The notes: generated by a model from the letters alone, not told the origin. A stretch of 64,000 bases of DNA from Clostridia bacterium (GCA_017541375.1 JAFXZE010000005.1:512153-576152), one strand, 5' to 3'. Counted from the first letter of the stretch, positions 15,429 to 24,179 are shown. Made by a program: numbers and translations.

Positions 15429-16433
15429 ATGAAGAAACTATCGAAGATTTTAGTTTCGATGTTGACTAGTTTTGCTTTCCTTTGTGCTCCACTATTTTTA
15501 GTTGGGTGCTCAGGTAACTCTATGTCAACTGAAGAAGTCAATGAAATGCTTGGTAAAGCTGCAGACGCATACTTTGACACTCATACTGAGGTAGCTACTT
15601 ACACAGACACGACTTATCACTGGATTAAAAATACAAATCAAACAGGAAAAATTACCCTAAACTACAAGGTTAATGCAACCGATGAAGAAAAAGTTGATGG
15701 TGATTTTGATACTGCCACAACTCAATCACAAGATTTGACTATTGCAGTCAAAAAATTTGGTGAAAACTTAATTTGTAAGATGGTATACACATCAACCGTT
15801 ACTAATGATGGATACGAGCTTAATACTGACGATACTGCAAAACATGTAGTTTCTACTACAAGAAATACTCAAACATATCGCCTTTATACATATGTGGTGG
15901 ATAGCACTGTAAACTATGTGCTAATCGGTGATATTTCTAACAAAGTTGATGACGGAGAGGCTACTGTTTCCAAAGTAAAGGCAGTTTTTGACAATGTATC
16001 AGATTACAATGTTGTTGCTAACTATATGTTGAAACAACTAAACCAAGCTATAAGTATTTCATTCTTTGGTATTAATGGTGAAATAATAACTATGTACGAT
16101 GGTATTGTAACTACACAAAAAGATGGTGACCAAGTTACAATTGGGATGAAATATGAAAATGTAGTGAATGTGGATGATACATCATTTATTGTTAGTAAAA
16201 CATCTTTAGATAATAAAGAGGTTTTTGAAAATAACAAAATTTCAAAAGCAAATTCATCTAAAAAATCAATTAGTAAAGCAGGTTTATCTCAAACAGATTA
16301 CACATTTGATATCACTTATTCTGCTACAGTAGATACTATTGCTGATATTAGTGCATATGATGGGATTTCAAATCCTCTATATTATTTTGAAGGAATACTT
16401 GATGGACTTCCACAAATTCGTTTCCTTGGGTAA
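15429..16433 (+). CDS. lipoprotein of unknown function
   Basis: 334 residues. Signal: basic MKKLSK, hydrophobic core, then lipobox LVGC with Cys at about 27. The mature part has a short helical segment, then Thr/Asp/Val-rich strands with alternating polarity, suggesting a beta-rich fold of the LolA/LppX-like kind, though no family is recognised with certainty. The terminal DGLPQIRFLG is well ordered. An AAAGGAGG site precedes ATG 15429, and promoter and terminator flank it, so it is monocistronic and anchored to the outer face of the membrane. Confidence 0.8.
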   Translation: MKKLSKILVSMLTSFAFLCAPLFLVGCSGNSMSTEEVNEMLGKAADAYFDTHTEVATYTDTTYHWIKNTNQTGKITLNYKVNATDEEKVDGDFDTATTQSQDLTIAVKKFGENLICKMVYTSTVTNDGYELNTDDTAKHVVSTTRNTQTYRLYTYVVDSTVNYVLIGDISNKVDDGEATVSKVKAVFDNVSDYNVVANYMLKQLNQAISISFFGINGEIITMYDGIVTTQKDGDQVTIGMKYENVVNVDDTSFIVSKTSLDNKEVFENNKISKANSSKKSISKAGLSQTDYTFDITYSATVDTIADISAYDGISNPLYYFEGILDGLPQIRFLG

Positions 16434-16440
16434 TTTGTAT

Positions 16441-16467
16441 AAAAACTCTACAATTATGTAGGGTTTT
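16441..16467. terminator. bidirectional intrinsic terminator
   Basis: AAAAACTCTACA-ATTA-TGTAGGGTTTTT. It terminates the lipoprotein gene on + and lies at the 3' end of the convergent minus-strand gene. Confidence 0.85.
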
Positions 16468-17239
16468 TATTTCGCCTAAAAAATAGGATGAAAAAGGCAA
16501 AAGCAATAAGCACTGAGCCCGCAATTAGATAGTAGAGTTTAAAAGGAACGATGTAGCTTAGTATCATAGTAAAAATTCCAAAGAGAAGATAATTTTTTAC
16601 TCGCATTTTAGAAAAAATGTCACTAAATATTTGTTTTTTAGATTTTTTTATTGTAGGGGCAAGATGAGGACAAAGGGGCATAACAAGATGAACTCCTTTT
16701 TCTCTATAGAGTTTTGTTATATCCCAAAATTCAGCCACAACGAAAAATTCTTTGCTAAAATTGATTGCCCGATTATCTATTTCTCCATAACAAAAAATAA
16801 CTTTTGCTATTTGATGATAATATGCCCAATCAAGACTAGCTAATATGGTGGCTTTGTCAAGAATTTTACTGCTAAAGTATGGGACAAATAGATATTTTTT
16901 ATATGTTCCAAACATAATCCCTACCGGAGTAATTTGAGGCTTTTCAGCAAGGGTACAATTAGCAAAAAAATATTGCACTACATCTTTGGAGGACATGTGA
17001 TTTAGATAAAATGAGAGTTTATCTATCCTTTCTTGCTCATCTTTTTTTAGAGCGGCAGTGTGGGAGCGCTTTGAAAACAGGTTGAACGCTACAATGCCAA
17101 TTATAGTTGATAAAATTACACTTACGAGAGTAGCTAGTAAGGTTTGCTTTGTGTAAAATTTTATCCACGAAAAAATTAATAAAAAACTTAACAAAATTAT
17201 TCCGATTGTGTCGAAAATTGTATTAAATTTGGTTTTCAT
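16454..17239 (-). CDS. membrane protein of unknown function
   Basis: 261 residues. Two TM helices at the N-terminus (about 10-27 and 34-54) and two at the C-terminus (about 216-232 and 236-253) bracket a cytoplasmic-type domain of about 150 residues. That central part has an alpha/beta look (GIMFGTYKKYLFVPYF, KVIFCYGEIDNRAINFS, EFFVVAEFWDIT), but no catalytic signature was recognised. AGAGGT precedes the start. The gene runs opposite to its neighbours. Not a known family to me. Confidence 0.75.
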   Translation of the reverse strand: MKTKFNTIFDTIGIILLSFLLIFSWIKFYTKQTLLATLVSVILSTIIGIVAFNLFSKRSHTAALKKDEQERIDKLSFYLNHMSSKDVVQYFFANCTLAEKPQITPVGIMFGTYKKYLFVPYFSSKILDKATILASLDWAYYHQIAKVIFCYGEIDNRAINFSKEFFVVAEFWDITKLYREKGVHLVMPLCPHLAPTIKKSKKQIFSDIFSKMRVKNYLLFGIFTMILSYIVPFKLYYLIAGSVLIAFAFFILFFRRNKNPT

Positions 17240-17292
17240 TTTTACCTCTAGTAAATTATTACCACAAATATAGGCATGTATGCGGGTTTTTA

Positions 17293-17321
17293 TTGACTAA
17301 AGCAAACTAATTTGTTATAAT
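17293..17321 (+). promoter_or_regulatory. sigma-A promoter for the rsfS-tsaE-tsaB operon
   Basis: -35 TTGACT at 17293-17298, -10 TATAAT at 17316-17321, 17-bp spacing, TGT before the -10 (extended). Confidence 0.88.
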
Positions 17322-17343
17322 TAAACGCAAAGGAGTAGAGATA

Positions 17344-17925
17344 ATGAAAGAAGAATATTTTTCTAAAGAATATGATTTGGCTGTAGCAACATGTTTGATA
17401 GCTGATGAAAACAAAGCCGAAAATATAAAGCTAATAGATATATCGCGTAAGACAAGCATAGCGGACTATTTTGTACTCATTACAGCAAATAGTACTGTGC
17501 ATGCTAGAGCTTTGGTCGACAATATTGAAGAGGGGCTACAAAAAAAGGATAGTAGGGTAATTAGGCGAGAAGTTGCAGGTGATGGACGGTGGTTTGTGCT
17601 GGATTATGGCACGCTAATAGTGCACATTTTGACTAGCGAGATAAGAGAGCATTATCAGATAGAAAAGCTCTGGACTGAAGGCAAGAACATGCTAGATATG
17701 GCAGGAATTCAAAAGATGATAAATCCGTCTCAGTCAAAAGTCAAGGCAAAAGAAAAAGCTAAACCCAAAGAAAAACCCGAGAAAGTAACAAAAGAAAAAG
17801 AAAAGCCTGAAACCAAGGGGAAAGAAAAAGAAAAGCCTGAAACCAAGGGGAAAGAAAAAGCAAAAGACAAACCTGAGAAAAAAGCAAAGCAAAAATCAGA
17901 GGCCAAAACTAAAACTAAGGAGTAG
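17344..17925 (+). CDS. rsfS: ribosomal silencing factor RsfS with long Lys/Glu-rich tail
   Basis: 193 residues. Residues 1-125 are a complete Iojap/RsfS domain, including SIADYFVLITANSTVHARAL, the DGRWFVLDYGTLIVHILT core and EHYQIEKLW. RsfS binds L14 on the 50S subunit and blocks 30S joining in starvation. The usual protein ends about here; this one adds about 65 residues almost entirely of K, E, P, T and A, partly built from a tandem 30-bp repeat. AAAGGAG lies before ATG 17344. First gene of an operon with tsaE and tsaB. Confidence 0.93.
   Translation: MKEEYFSKEYDLAVATCLIADENKAENIKLIDISRKTSIADYFVLITANSTVHARALVDNIEEGLQKKDSRVIRREVAGDGRWFVLDYGTLIVHILTSEIREHYQIEKLWTEGKNMLDMAGIQKMINPSQSKVKAKEKAKPKEKPEKVTKEKEKPETKGKEKEKPETKGKEKAKDKPEKKAKQKSEAKTKTKE
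17791..17850 (+). repeat. perfect tandem 30-bp repeat within rsfS
   Basis: Bases 17791-17820 and 17821-17850 are identical (each starts AAAGAAAAAG and ends AACCAAGGGG). A partial third copy follows. Each unit encodes ten residues of the form KEKEKPETKG. Confidence 0.95.
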
Positions 17926-17928
17926 GTG

Positions 17929-18342
17929 ATGGTGGAGATATCATACAGCTTAGAGGATACAAAAGCATTTGCAAAAAGATTTGCAAAAAGTTTGCGTAAT
18001 GGTGATGTGGTAAAATTAGTGGGGGATTTGGGCGCTGGAAAGACGACCTTGGTAAAATATGTTTCAGAATTTTTAGGCTCAGATGACCTAGTTACTAGTC
18101 CTACTTTTACAATTCTCAATGAATATAGTGGCTCAATGCCAATCCATCACTTTGATATGTATAGACTAAAAAACAGTAACGAGGCTGTTGATAGTGGCTT
18201 AGATGAAGTTTTGCGAAGCGGAGATGGGGTGTGCTTTGTGGAGTGGCCAGAAAATACACCAGAAATTATTCCGCCACACCATATAGAGGTACACATTAGT
18301 AAAGTGGAAGGAGGGCGAAAGTTTGAGGTGGTGAAAAAATGA
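17929..18342 (+). CDS. tsaE: tRNA threonylcarbamoyladenosine biosynthesis ATPase TsaE
   Basis: 137 residues from ATG 17929. GTG 17926 is in frame, but AAGGAG (17917-17922) spaces better to the ATG. Walker A is GDLGAGKTTLVKY; the TSPTF switch-like motif, HFDMYRL and FVEWPEN are characteristic. With TsaB and TsaD it forms the t6A37 synthase of ANN-decoding tRNAs. It sits right after rsfS and overlaps tsaB by four bases. Confidence 0.95.
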   Translation: MVEISYSLEDTKAFAKRFAKSLRNGDVVKLVGDLGAGKTTLVKYVSEFLGSDDLVTSPTFTILNEYSGSMPIHHFDMYRLKNSNEAVDSGLDEVLRSGDGVCFVEWPENTPEIIPPHHIEVHISKVEGGRKFEVVKK

Positions 18343-19436
18343 AAATACTTGCAATCAATACTGCTGGCAAAGAGACAATACTTGCAATTGAGTTGGATGG
18401 AAAGCAGTATTATAAAAGGGTAGAATTTGCTAAGCATAGTGAAACACTATTTCCAATACTTGAAAAAACTTTGTCAGATATTGGACTAGAGTTAAAAATG
18501 CTTGACTACTGTGCTTGCGTGTCTGGCCCTGGGTCATTTACTGGCGTAAGAATAGGTATGAGCGTAGCAAAGGCTTTTTGTTATAGCTTAAAAATTCCTC
18601 TAGTAACTATATCCACTTTAGAGTTGCTTGCCTTTGGAAAAAAGAAAGAGGATAGACCAGTTTGCGCTGTTATTAATGCAGGTTCGGGGCTTGTGTATCA
18701 CCAAATGTTTGACTTGTCTAGTAAAGATAGTTTGTATGCGCCACGGGTAGATACTGTAAAACACTTATTGGGCTTTTTGCATGCAAATTATAATGATTAT
18801 CTATATTTTGTATATAATGACAATAGCGAAAAGGTGGCTATTGAGGACTTTGGTAAAAACAGCCCATATAGCGCCGAGGTTTTACTAAAACTTTCCAAAG
18901 AAAAAATTGAGCGCAAAGAGTTTGTAGATCCTGTGACAGCCGCTCCGTTATATTTGCGAGTTAGTCAAGCTGAGCAACTTTTAGGTAAAAAAAGCGAGCT
19001 TAGGAGAGCTAGTTTAGATGACATTGACGATATTTTGGCTCTCGAAGGACAAAATGACGAATGGGATCTTAGTTGGAATGAAATCGGTATTCGCCAAAGT
19101 TTTGACAATCCAAGTTATAGATGTTTCCTTTATTTCATTGGTGATCAAGCAAAAGGGCTAGTATCAACCTTGATGTTGGGGGATGAGGCGGAAATTTTGC
19201 GCGTTGTGGTGGAAAATAGTGTGAGGCTTCAAGGGGTGGCTAGTAAGATGCTATCAGAGCTATTTATCAAACTCAAAGAAGAGGGATGTCAAAAAGTATT
19301 TTTAGAGGTGAACAATCAGAATTATCCAGCGTTGTCACTATATCAAAAACTGGGTTTTCAAGAAATGAATCGACGGGAAGGCTATTATGGCAAGGGTGAA
19401 GATGCAATTCTTATGAAGAAGGATATAACAAATTGA
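18339..19436 (+). CDS. tsaB: TsaB fused to a RimI-like N-acetyltransferase
   Basis: 365 residues. Residues 1-215 are TsaB/YeaZ, with ILAINTAGKETILAIEL and CVSGPGSFTGVRIGMSVAKA. Residues 220-365 are a GNAT domain (ELRRASLDDIDDI at its start), with the acetyl-CoA loop RLQGVASKML and the C-terminal NYPALSLYQKLGFQ. TsaB is the non-catalytic partner of TsaD; RimI-type enzymes acetylate ribosomal protein N-termini. The two genes are commonly adjacent (tsaB-rimI-tsaD), and here they form one frame without a stop. tsaD is not in the window. Confidence 0.93.
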   Translation: MKILAINTAGKETILAIELDGKQYYKRVEFAKHSETLFPILEKTLSDIGLELKMLDYCACVSGPGSFTGVRIGMSVAKAFCYSLKIPLVTISTLELLAFGKKKEDRPVCAVINAGSGLVYHQMFDLSSKDSLYAPRVDTVKHLLGFLHANYNDYLYFVYNDNSEKVAIEDFGKNSPYSAEVLLKLSKEKIERKEFVDPVTAAPLYLRVSQAEQLLGKKSELRRASLDDIDDILALEGQNDEWDLSWNEIGIRQSFDNPSYRCFLYFIGDQAKGLVSTLMLGDEAEILRVVVENSVRLQGVASKMLSELFIKLKEEGCQKVFLEVNNQNYPALSLYQKLGFQEMNRREGYYGKGEDAILMKKDITN

Positions 19437-19458
19437 AAATCAAGCACATATATAACTA

Positions 19459-20184
19459 GTGTGTAATTATAAAGATTTAAAATACTGGGTAGCAGGAAGT
19501 GGAGCTGATATTGTGCTTTTGCATGGTTGGGGCGCGAATAAATCTAGCTATATAAATTTGATTTCGGATCTATCTGCAAATTATCGCGTTTGGGCGCTAG
19601 ATTTGTGGGGCTTTGGAGATACGCCTCCACCGAGTGTGGCGGTTGGAGCGGTAGAATATGCCGAAGGAGTGAATGACTTTATCCAAAATTTTATTGGCAG
19701 GCGAGTGACTGTAGTAGGACACAGCTTTGGTGGCAGGGTGGCTATAGTACTAGCCAACATTTCAAAGTTTGTGGATAGATTGATTTTGATAGATAGTGCT
19801 GGTGTTCCTCCGCGATTTAGTTTTAGGCGATTTTTAGCTATAAAGAAGTTTCATAGCCTAAAAAAGAAGGTAGAGCAAGGCAAGTGTGATAAAAGCGTAC
19901 TCGAGTCCTTTGGTTCGGCTGATTGGAAAAACTCTAAAGGAGTAATGAGAGGAGTGCTAAGTAGGGTAGTAAATGAAGATTTGGTGCCTATAGCCAAAAA
20001 GATAGCTCAACCGACACTTTTGCTTTGGGGAAAATATGATAATATTACCCCTTTATATATGGCAAAAACTCTGCGCAAAACTATTAAAGACAGCAAACTT
20101 ATTGTAGTGAGTGGAGATCATTTTTGTTTGTTAAATTCTGATATTTTGAGTTTTATATATAAATTTTTGGAGAATTGGGAATGA
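19459..20184 (+). CDS. alpha/beta hydrolase
   Basis: 241 residues. Classic alpha/beta hydrolase: oxyanion region LHGWGANKSS, nucleophile elbow GHSFGGRVA (about 88-96), acid in WGKYDNITP and His in VSGDHFCLL near the C-terminus. Cytoplasmic, no signal. The start is a GTG at 19459 just after an in-frame stop, with no convincing ribosome binding site, so translation may depend on the upstream gene. It overlaps the Mur ligase gene by four bases, suggesting work on a cell-wall precursor or related ester, but the substrate is unknown. Confidence 0.85.
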   Translation: MCNYKDLKYWVAGSGADIVLLHGWGANKSSYINLISDLSANYRVWALDLWGFGDTPPPSVAVGAVEYAEGVNDFIQNFIGRRVTVVGHSFGGRVAIVLANISKFVDRLILIDSAGVPPRFSFRRFLAIKKFHSLKKKVEQGKCDKSVLESFGSADWKNSKGVMRGVLSRVVNEDLVPIAKKIAQPTLLLWGKYDNITPLYMAKTLRKTIKDSKLIVVSGDHFCLLNSDILSFIYKFLENWE

Positions 20185-21815
20185 TTGAATTTTTTGATAT
20201 AAGTAACGGCCATTTGTTTGTAGCGATTATTCTTTCTATAATAAATGCGATTATCCTGTGTTTTATGGGGTATAAATTTATGCAAGTTATCCAGCTATCA
20301 GGCTATCATTCGCGTGGATATTTTGATTGGTTAAAGGGTGTAGGGAGTGTGCATCTAGGTCGCGTGGCTGTGGTGGCGTTTTTATCTACAGCGTGTTTTA
20401 TTGTGGCGGATGTAATATTAGTCGATTATAATTCGTACCTTCCATACTTAGGGTTTATCTTTTATTGTCTATTTTCATATATCTACATTCGTAATGTGCA
20501 TATTACGCCGCAAAAAACTCCACTAAAGATGACAGGACGTATGTATAGAGCTGTTATTCTTATGTTTTTTTTAGGAAGTTTAGCTACATTTGCTCTTATA
20601 ATTTGTAGTGCGTTACTTATTCCATTATATAGTTATGGTGCTGTCACACTTACACCTTTGCTTGTGCCAGTATTAGTTCCTTTTACGCATTGGTTGATGA
20701 GTCCTGTAGAAAATGCTGTAAATAAGGGGTTTGAATTTAAAGCAGAGAAAAAGCTAGAGCAATTTCCTTCCTTAATAAAAATCGGCATAACTGGTAGTTT
20801 TGGTAAAACCAGCACAAAGAATTTTTTAACTACTATTCTTAGTGAAAAATACTCGGTTTGTGCTACTCCGTTTAACTACAATACTCCGATGGGCATATCA
20901 AAGGCTATCCTTCAAAACTTAAATGTGAGTCATCAGATTTTTATTGCAGAAATGGGGGCAAGACAAATAGGCGATGTAAAAAAGCTCTGCGAATTTGTCA
21001 AGCCCCAGTATGGAATACTCACTTCTATCGGTCAGCAGCATATAGCAACATTCAAGTCTTTTGAAAATGTAAAGCGCGCAAAAAAAGAACTGCCAGATTA
21101 TTTAGCAGAAAATGGGGGATATTGTGTATTTAATGTGGACAGCGAAGGTGTGGCAGAAATAGCAAGTAAAGCCAATTTAACCAAGGCTGAGGTAACTGTG
21201 GCTCACCCAGCTGACGTGTGGGCAAGTGACATAATAACAACTAAAGATGGCACCTCATTTACTTTGCATATGCTAGACAAATCATACAAATGCAAAACAA
21301 AACTATTGGGTGTGCATAATATAAGCAATATTCTTTCCTGTGTTGCTATGGCAATTAAGCTTAACGTCGAAGATGAAAAAATAGTAGCAGGCATCGAAAA
21401 AATTCAACCAGTAGAACACCGATTGCAAATAATGCAGGCAGATAACGAGGTAACAATTCTTGATGACACATATAATGCAAGCATCGAAGGAAGTAAACGC
21501 GCACTTGAAGTATTAAAACTCTTTGATAATAGGCGAAAAGTCGTGATTACTTCAGGACTGATAGAACTGGGTTCATTGGAGAGACTAGAAAATTACAATT
21601 TTGGAGCTAGAATAGCTGAAGTAGCTAATCTTGTAATCATCGTAAATCGTACAAACTACCTTGCCATCAAACAAGGACTAATTGATGCTGAATTTCCAGA
21701 AGACAAGATTTTAGTAGCGGACACTTTAGTGGATACTCAAAAACTTCTGCAAGAAGTGATAGAGACGGGAGATGTCGTTCTTTGGGAAAATGATTTACCA
21801 GATAACTATTATTAA
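20181..21815 (+). CDS. membrane-anchored MurF-like Mur ligase
   Basis: 544 residues from ATG 20181 (GGAG at 20169-20172; an in-frame TTG at 20175 is less likely). Residues 1-185 carry about five TM helices instead of the normal MurF substrate-binding N-domain. Then a full Mur ligase core: P-loop ITGSFGKTSTKNFL, AEMGARQIGDVKKL, SIGQQH, GVHNISNILS, and the C-terminal domain with PVEHRLQI and DDTYNAS, ending LWENDLPDNYY. Enzymes of this class join an amino acid or dipeptide to a peptide precursor with ATP. The location beside ddl and murG supports a peptidoglycan role; whether it replaces cytosolic MurF is not known. Confidence 0.88.
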   Translation: MIEFFDISNGHLFVAIILSIINAIILCFMGYKFMQVIQLSGYHSRGYFDWLKGVGSVHLGRVAVVAFLSTACFIVADVILVDYNSYLPYLGFIFYCLFSYIYIRNVHITPQKTPLKMTGRMYRAVILMFFLGSLATFALIICSALLIPLYSYGAVTLTPLLVPVLVPFTHWLMSPVENAVNKGFEFKAEKKLEQFPSLIKIGITGSFGKTSTKNFLTTILSEKYSVCATPFNYNTPMGISKAILQNLNVSHQIFIAEMGARQIGDVKKLCEFVKPQYGILTSIGQQHIATFKSFENVKRAKKELPDYLAENGGYCVFNVDSEGVAEIASKANLTKAEVTVAHPADVWASDIITTKDGTSFTLHMLDKSYKCKTKLLGVHNISNILSCVAMAIKLNVEDEKIVAGIEKIQPVEHRLQIMQADNEVTILDDTYNASIEGSKRALEVLKLFDNRRKVVITSGLIELGSLERLENYNFGARIAEVANLVIIVNRTNYLAIKQGLIDAEFPEDKILVADTLVDTQKLLQEVIETGDVVLWENDLPDNYY

Positions 21816-21840
21816 ATTATTATGTTTATCATGTATGGCG

Positions 21841-21887
21841 TTTGGGGATGAGCATGGGCGTTCCCAATGACGATGTGGTAACCCAAA
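21841..21887 (+). ncRNA. possible structured leader or 3' UTR RNA element
   Basis: Outer arms TTTGGG (21841-21846) and CCCAAA (21882-21887) enclose an inner hairpin CATGGG-CGTT-CCC(A)ATG at 21853-21869. The outer 3' arm overlaps the 5' arm of the adjacent terminator by three bases. No known riboswitch class was recognised. It may be just the 3' end of the Mur ligase mRNA. Confidence 0.3.
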
Positions 21888-21908
21888 AGGCTTTAATAGC
21901 CTTTTTTT
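21885..21908 (+). terminator. intrinsic terminator upstream of ddl
   Basis: AAAAGGCT-TTAAT-AGCCTTTTTTT. It closes the rsfS-to-Mur-ligase operon and separates it from ddl. Confidence 0.88.
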
Positions 21909-21985
21909 CGTTAGTTGTCATCAAAAATTTATTATTTGACTAACTTTTTTTGTTTGCCTTTCATATAGTACTGAGAGGTGAAAAA

Positions 21986-23062
21986 ATGAATATTGCTGTT
22001 ATTTTTGGAGGAGAAAGTGTAGAGCATGACGTGTCAGTTCTTACGGGGCTTAGTGTTATGAAAAATTTGAGTAAAAAATACACTATTGTTCCTATTTATA
22101 TAACTCACTCAGGCATTTGGCTCACTGGAAAAGCTCTTTTAAAAAACTCAATTTATGAAAAACAAGTACAAGGGAATAGTTGTTATTTCGCGAATAATTC
22201 GCTAGAACTATGCGTAAAACACTGGTTTAAGACAACAAAAGTCCATATAGATTGTGCTCTTTTGTGCTTGCATGGAGGGCTAGGAGAAGGGGGCGGAGTG
22301 CAAGGAGTGTTGGAAACAAATCATGTGCCTTACACAAGTTGTGGAGTGGGTGCAAGCAGTGTGTGCATGGATAAGGTCTTTACCAAACTCATTTGCCGTG
22401 CTCTATTGATAGATATTTTGCCTTTTGTGTCGGGTACGAAAGAGAGTATAAAATCAAAAGTAGCTGAAAATAAACTAGACTATCCGCTGATAGTAAAACC
22501 CGCGCATTGTGGAAGTAGTGTGGGTATAAGTATAGCAAATAACGAAGCCGATCTTGGTAAAAGCCTTGAACTATCATGTCAGTTTGATGATAAAATATTG
22601 ATTGAACCGAAACTAGGGAATTTTCGTGAATTAAACATAGCAGTACTAGTGGGAAATGAAAAAATTGAGTTTAGTGAAATAGAAGAAGTAATATGTGAGG
22701 GGATATATGATTTTGAGCACAAATATAAAGTTAGCAACACTAAGCGAGTAGTTCCTGCCGAAATTGATGAGGCTATTTGTGCTCAAATAAAGCATATAGT
22801 AACACTTTTTTGTAGGGAATGTGACATTTTTGGAGCGGTAAGGTTCGATTTTTTGCTAGGTGATAAATTATACCTAAATGAAGTGAATACAATTCCGGGG
22901 AATCTTGCTTTTTACTTGTGGAAAAATTTAAGCTATACAAAACTACTTTCGATATTAATAGAAAATGCTATTCGGCGCAAAAATAATAAAAATCACATTA
23001 CTCAGATAAAAACAAACTTACTAAATAATCTTGATTCAATCAAGCCAATTTGTCACAAATAA
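21986..23062 (+). CDS. ddl: D-alanine--D-alanine ligase family protein
   Basis: 358 residues from ATG 21986 after GAGAGGTG; the frame opens at 21950 but those residues lack a site. ATP-grasp ligase: N-terminal IAVIFGGESVEHDVSVLTG, LCLHGGLGEGGGVQGVLE, VKPAHCGSSVGIS, VRFDFLLGDKLYLNEVNTIPG. It makes D-Ala-D-Ala for the Mur ligase step. The residues after NEVNTIPG (NLAFYLW) and a basic 30-residue tail are not typical, so a D-Ala-D-X specificity cannot be excluded. It is separated from the Mur ligase by a terminator. Confidence 0.9.
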   Translation: MNIAVIFGGESVEHDVSVLTGLSVMKNLSKKYTIVPIYITHSGIWLTGKALLKNSIYEKQVQGNSCYFANNSLELCVKHWFKTTKVHIDCALLCLHGGLGEGGGVQGVLETNHVPYTSCGVGASSVCMDKVFTKLICRALLIDILPFVSGTKESIKSKVAENKLDYPLIVKPAHCGSSVGISIANNEADLGKSLELSCQFDDKILIEPKLGNFRELNIAVLVGNEKIEFSEIEEVICEGIYDFEHKYKVSNTKRVVPAEIDEAICAQIKHIVTLFCRECDIFGAVRFDFLLGDKLYLNEVNTIPGNLAFYLWKNLSYTKLLSILIENAIRRKNNKNHITQIKTNLLNNLDSIKPICHK

Positions 23063-23087
23063 AAATGCACTTTGATTGTGCATTTTT
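23061..23087. terminator. bidirectional terminator between ddl and murG
   Basis: AAAAATGCAC-TTTGATT-GTGCATTTTT, a perfect stem with T-run on both strands; the two genes converge here. Confidence 0.9.
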
Positions 23088-24129
23088 ATTTAGCAGTTTT
23101 GATAATTATTTCAGCTAGTTTGTCTAAGCTATTATTTGGTAAAATGTGGTGATTGACTTTACGCATAAAAGGAGCCCTAGCAATAAGAGAATCAAACATA
23201 GATACAAAGTTTTTGCTGTCACGCTCACGCAGAAGTAGTGCATAGTTATGCTCAGCAAAGTATGAGCCATTTTTCACTTGGTCACCACGACTTCCTTTTT
23301 CTAGAGGGATAATTAACATTGGGATATTTGCTTGTAATAATTCAAATATCATATTAGCTCCGCCTCGAGTGATGGCTATATCGGTAAGGGATAAGATTTC
23401 TTTTATGTATAGCGTAAACTCAATTGAGGCGTAGTTTTCATGCTTAATCTTGGGAGACTTGCCTTTCCCAGTGATGTGCAAAATAAAATGTGTTTTTGTT
23501 AGATAGTCAAGATTTGTTATCACTAGGTCATTAATATTTTTTGCGCCCAAGCTTCCTCCGACGACTAGACAAATTGGTCTGTTGTTTGGTAGGTTATACA
23601 TATTTTTTACTCTGGCGACATTTTGAGAAAGTGGAGCAATATTGTTTAGTGGAGCTCCAGTGTAAACGCCATTTTTTACCATAGTAGCAGTTTCTTTAAA
23701 TGTGGTGCAGACTGTGTTAGCAAAGCGAGCTGCTATACGGTTTGCTAGTCCAAGAGTGAGGTCACTTTCATGAATAATGAGAGGAATATGCAGTTTGTTG
23801 CAGGCTAGTACGACCGGCAAAGACACATATCCACCTTTAGAAAATACTACATTCACATTATTCTCAATCAGCAATTTTTTTGCCTCTTTATACCCCTGAT
23901 ATAGTCGATAAGGAATGAAAAGATTGCTGATACTTAGGCTGCGATTAAGTTTGGTAGTAGTAATAGGGTAATAGGCGACTTTGTCTTTTACCATATCGCG
24001 CTCGAGTCCCGTTTGACTGCCTATATAGATGATTTTATCAAAGTTTGGGATAAGATATGGAATGAGGTTGAGGTTGGTAGTAACATGACCTGCAGTGCCT
24101 CCACCGGTAAGTGCGATAGTTTTTTTCAT
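23086..24129 (-). CDS. murG: MurG-type glycosyltransferase
   Basis: 347 residues. GT28 family: TGGGTAGHV at the N-terminus, FSKGGYVSLPVVLAC, VVGGSLGAKNIND, and ITRGGANMIFELL with PLEKGSRGDQVKN. It adds GlcNAc to lipid I to form lipid II on the inner face of the membrane. The GSRGDQ and TRGGAN forms resemble the second MurG branch found in some Firmicutes, not the classic SRAGANT/HQ form. AGGAG precedes the ATG. It stands alone, divergent from gyrB and convergent with ddl. Confidence 0.88.
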   Translation of the reverse strand: MKKTIALTGGGTAGHVTTNLNLIPYLIPNFDKIIYIGSQTGLERDMVKDKVAYYPITTTKLNRSLSISNLFIPYRLYQGYKEAKKLLIENNVNVVFSKGGYVSLPVVLACNKLHIPLIIHESDLTLGLANRIAARFANTVCTTFKETATMVKNGVYTGAPLNNIAPLSQNVARVKNMYNLPNNRPICLVVGGSLGAKNINDLVITNLDYLTKTHFILHITGKGKSPKIKHENYASIEFTLYIKEILSLTDIAITRGGANMIFELLQANIPMLIIPLEKGSRGDQVKNGSYFAEHNYALLLRERDSKNFVSMFDSLIARAPFMRKVNHHILPNNSLDKLAEIIIKTAK

Positions 24130-24152
24130 ATTTTCTCCTATATGTGTTATAC

Positions 24153-24179
24153 AGTATAAGAATATGCTTTTTTTGACAA
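24153..24179 (-). promoter_or_regulatory. possible murG promoter
   Basis: On the minus strand TTGTCA (24174-24179) and TATACT (24153-24158). The spacing is only 15 bp, so the assignment is tentative. Confidence 0.35.

Noticed and set aside
17161..17169. TTATCCACG, a DnaA-box-like sequence
   Set aside because: Single copy, one mismatch, inside a coding region; no cluster of boxes or dnaA/dnaN, so not an origin.
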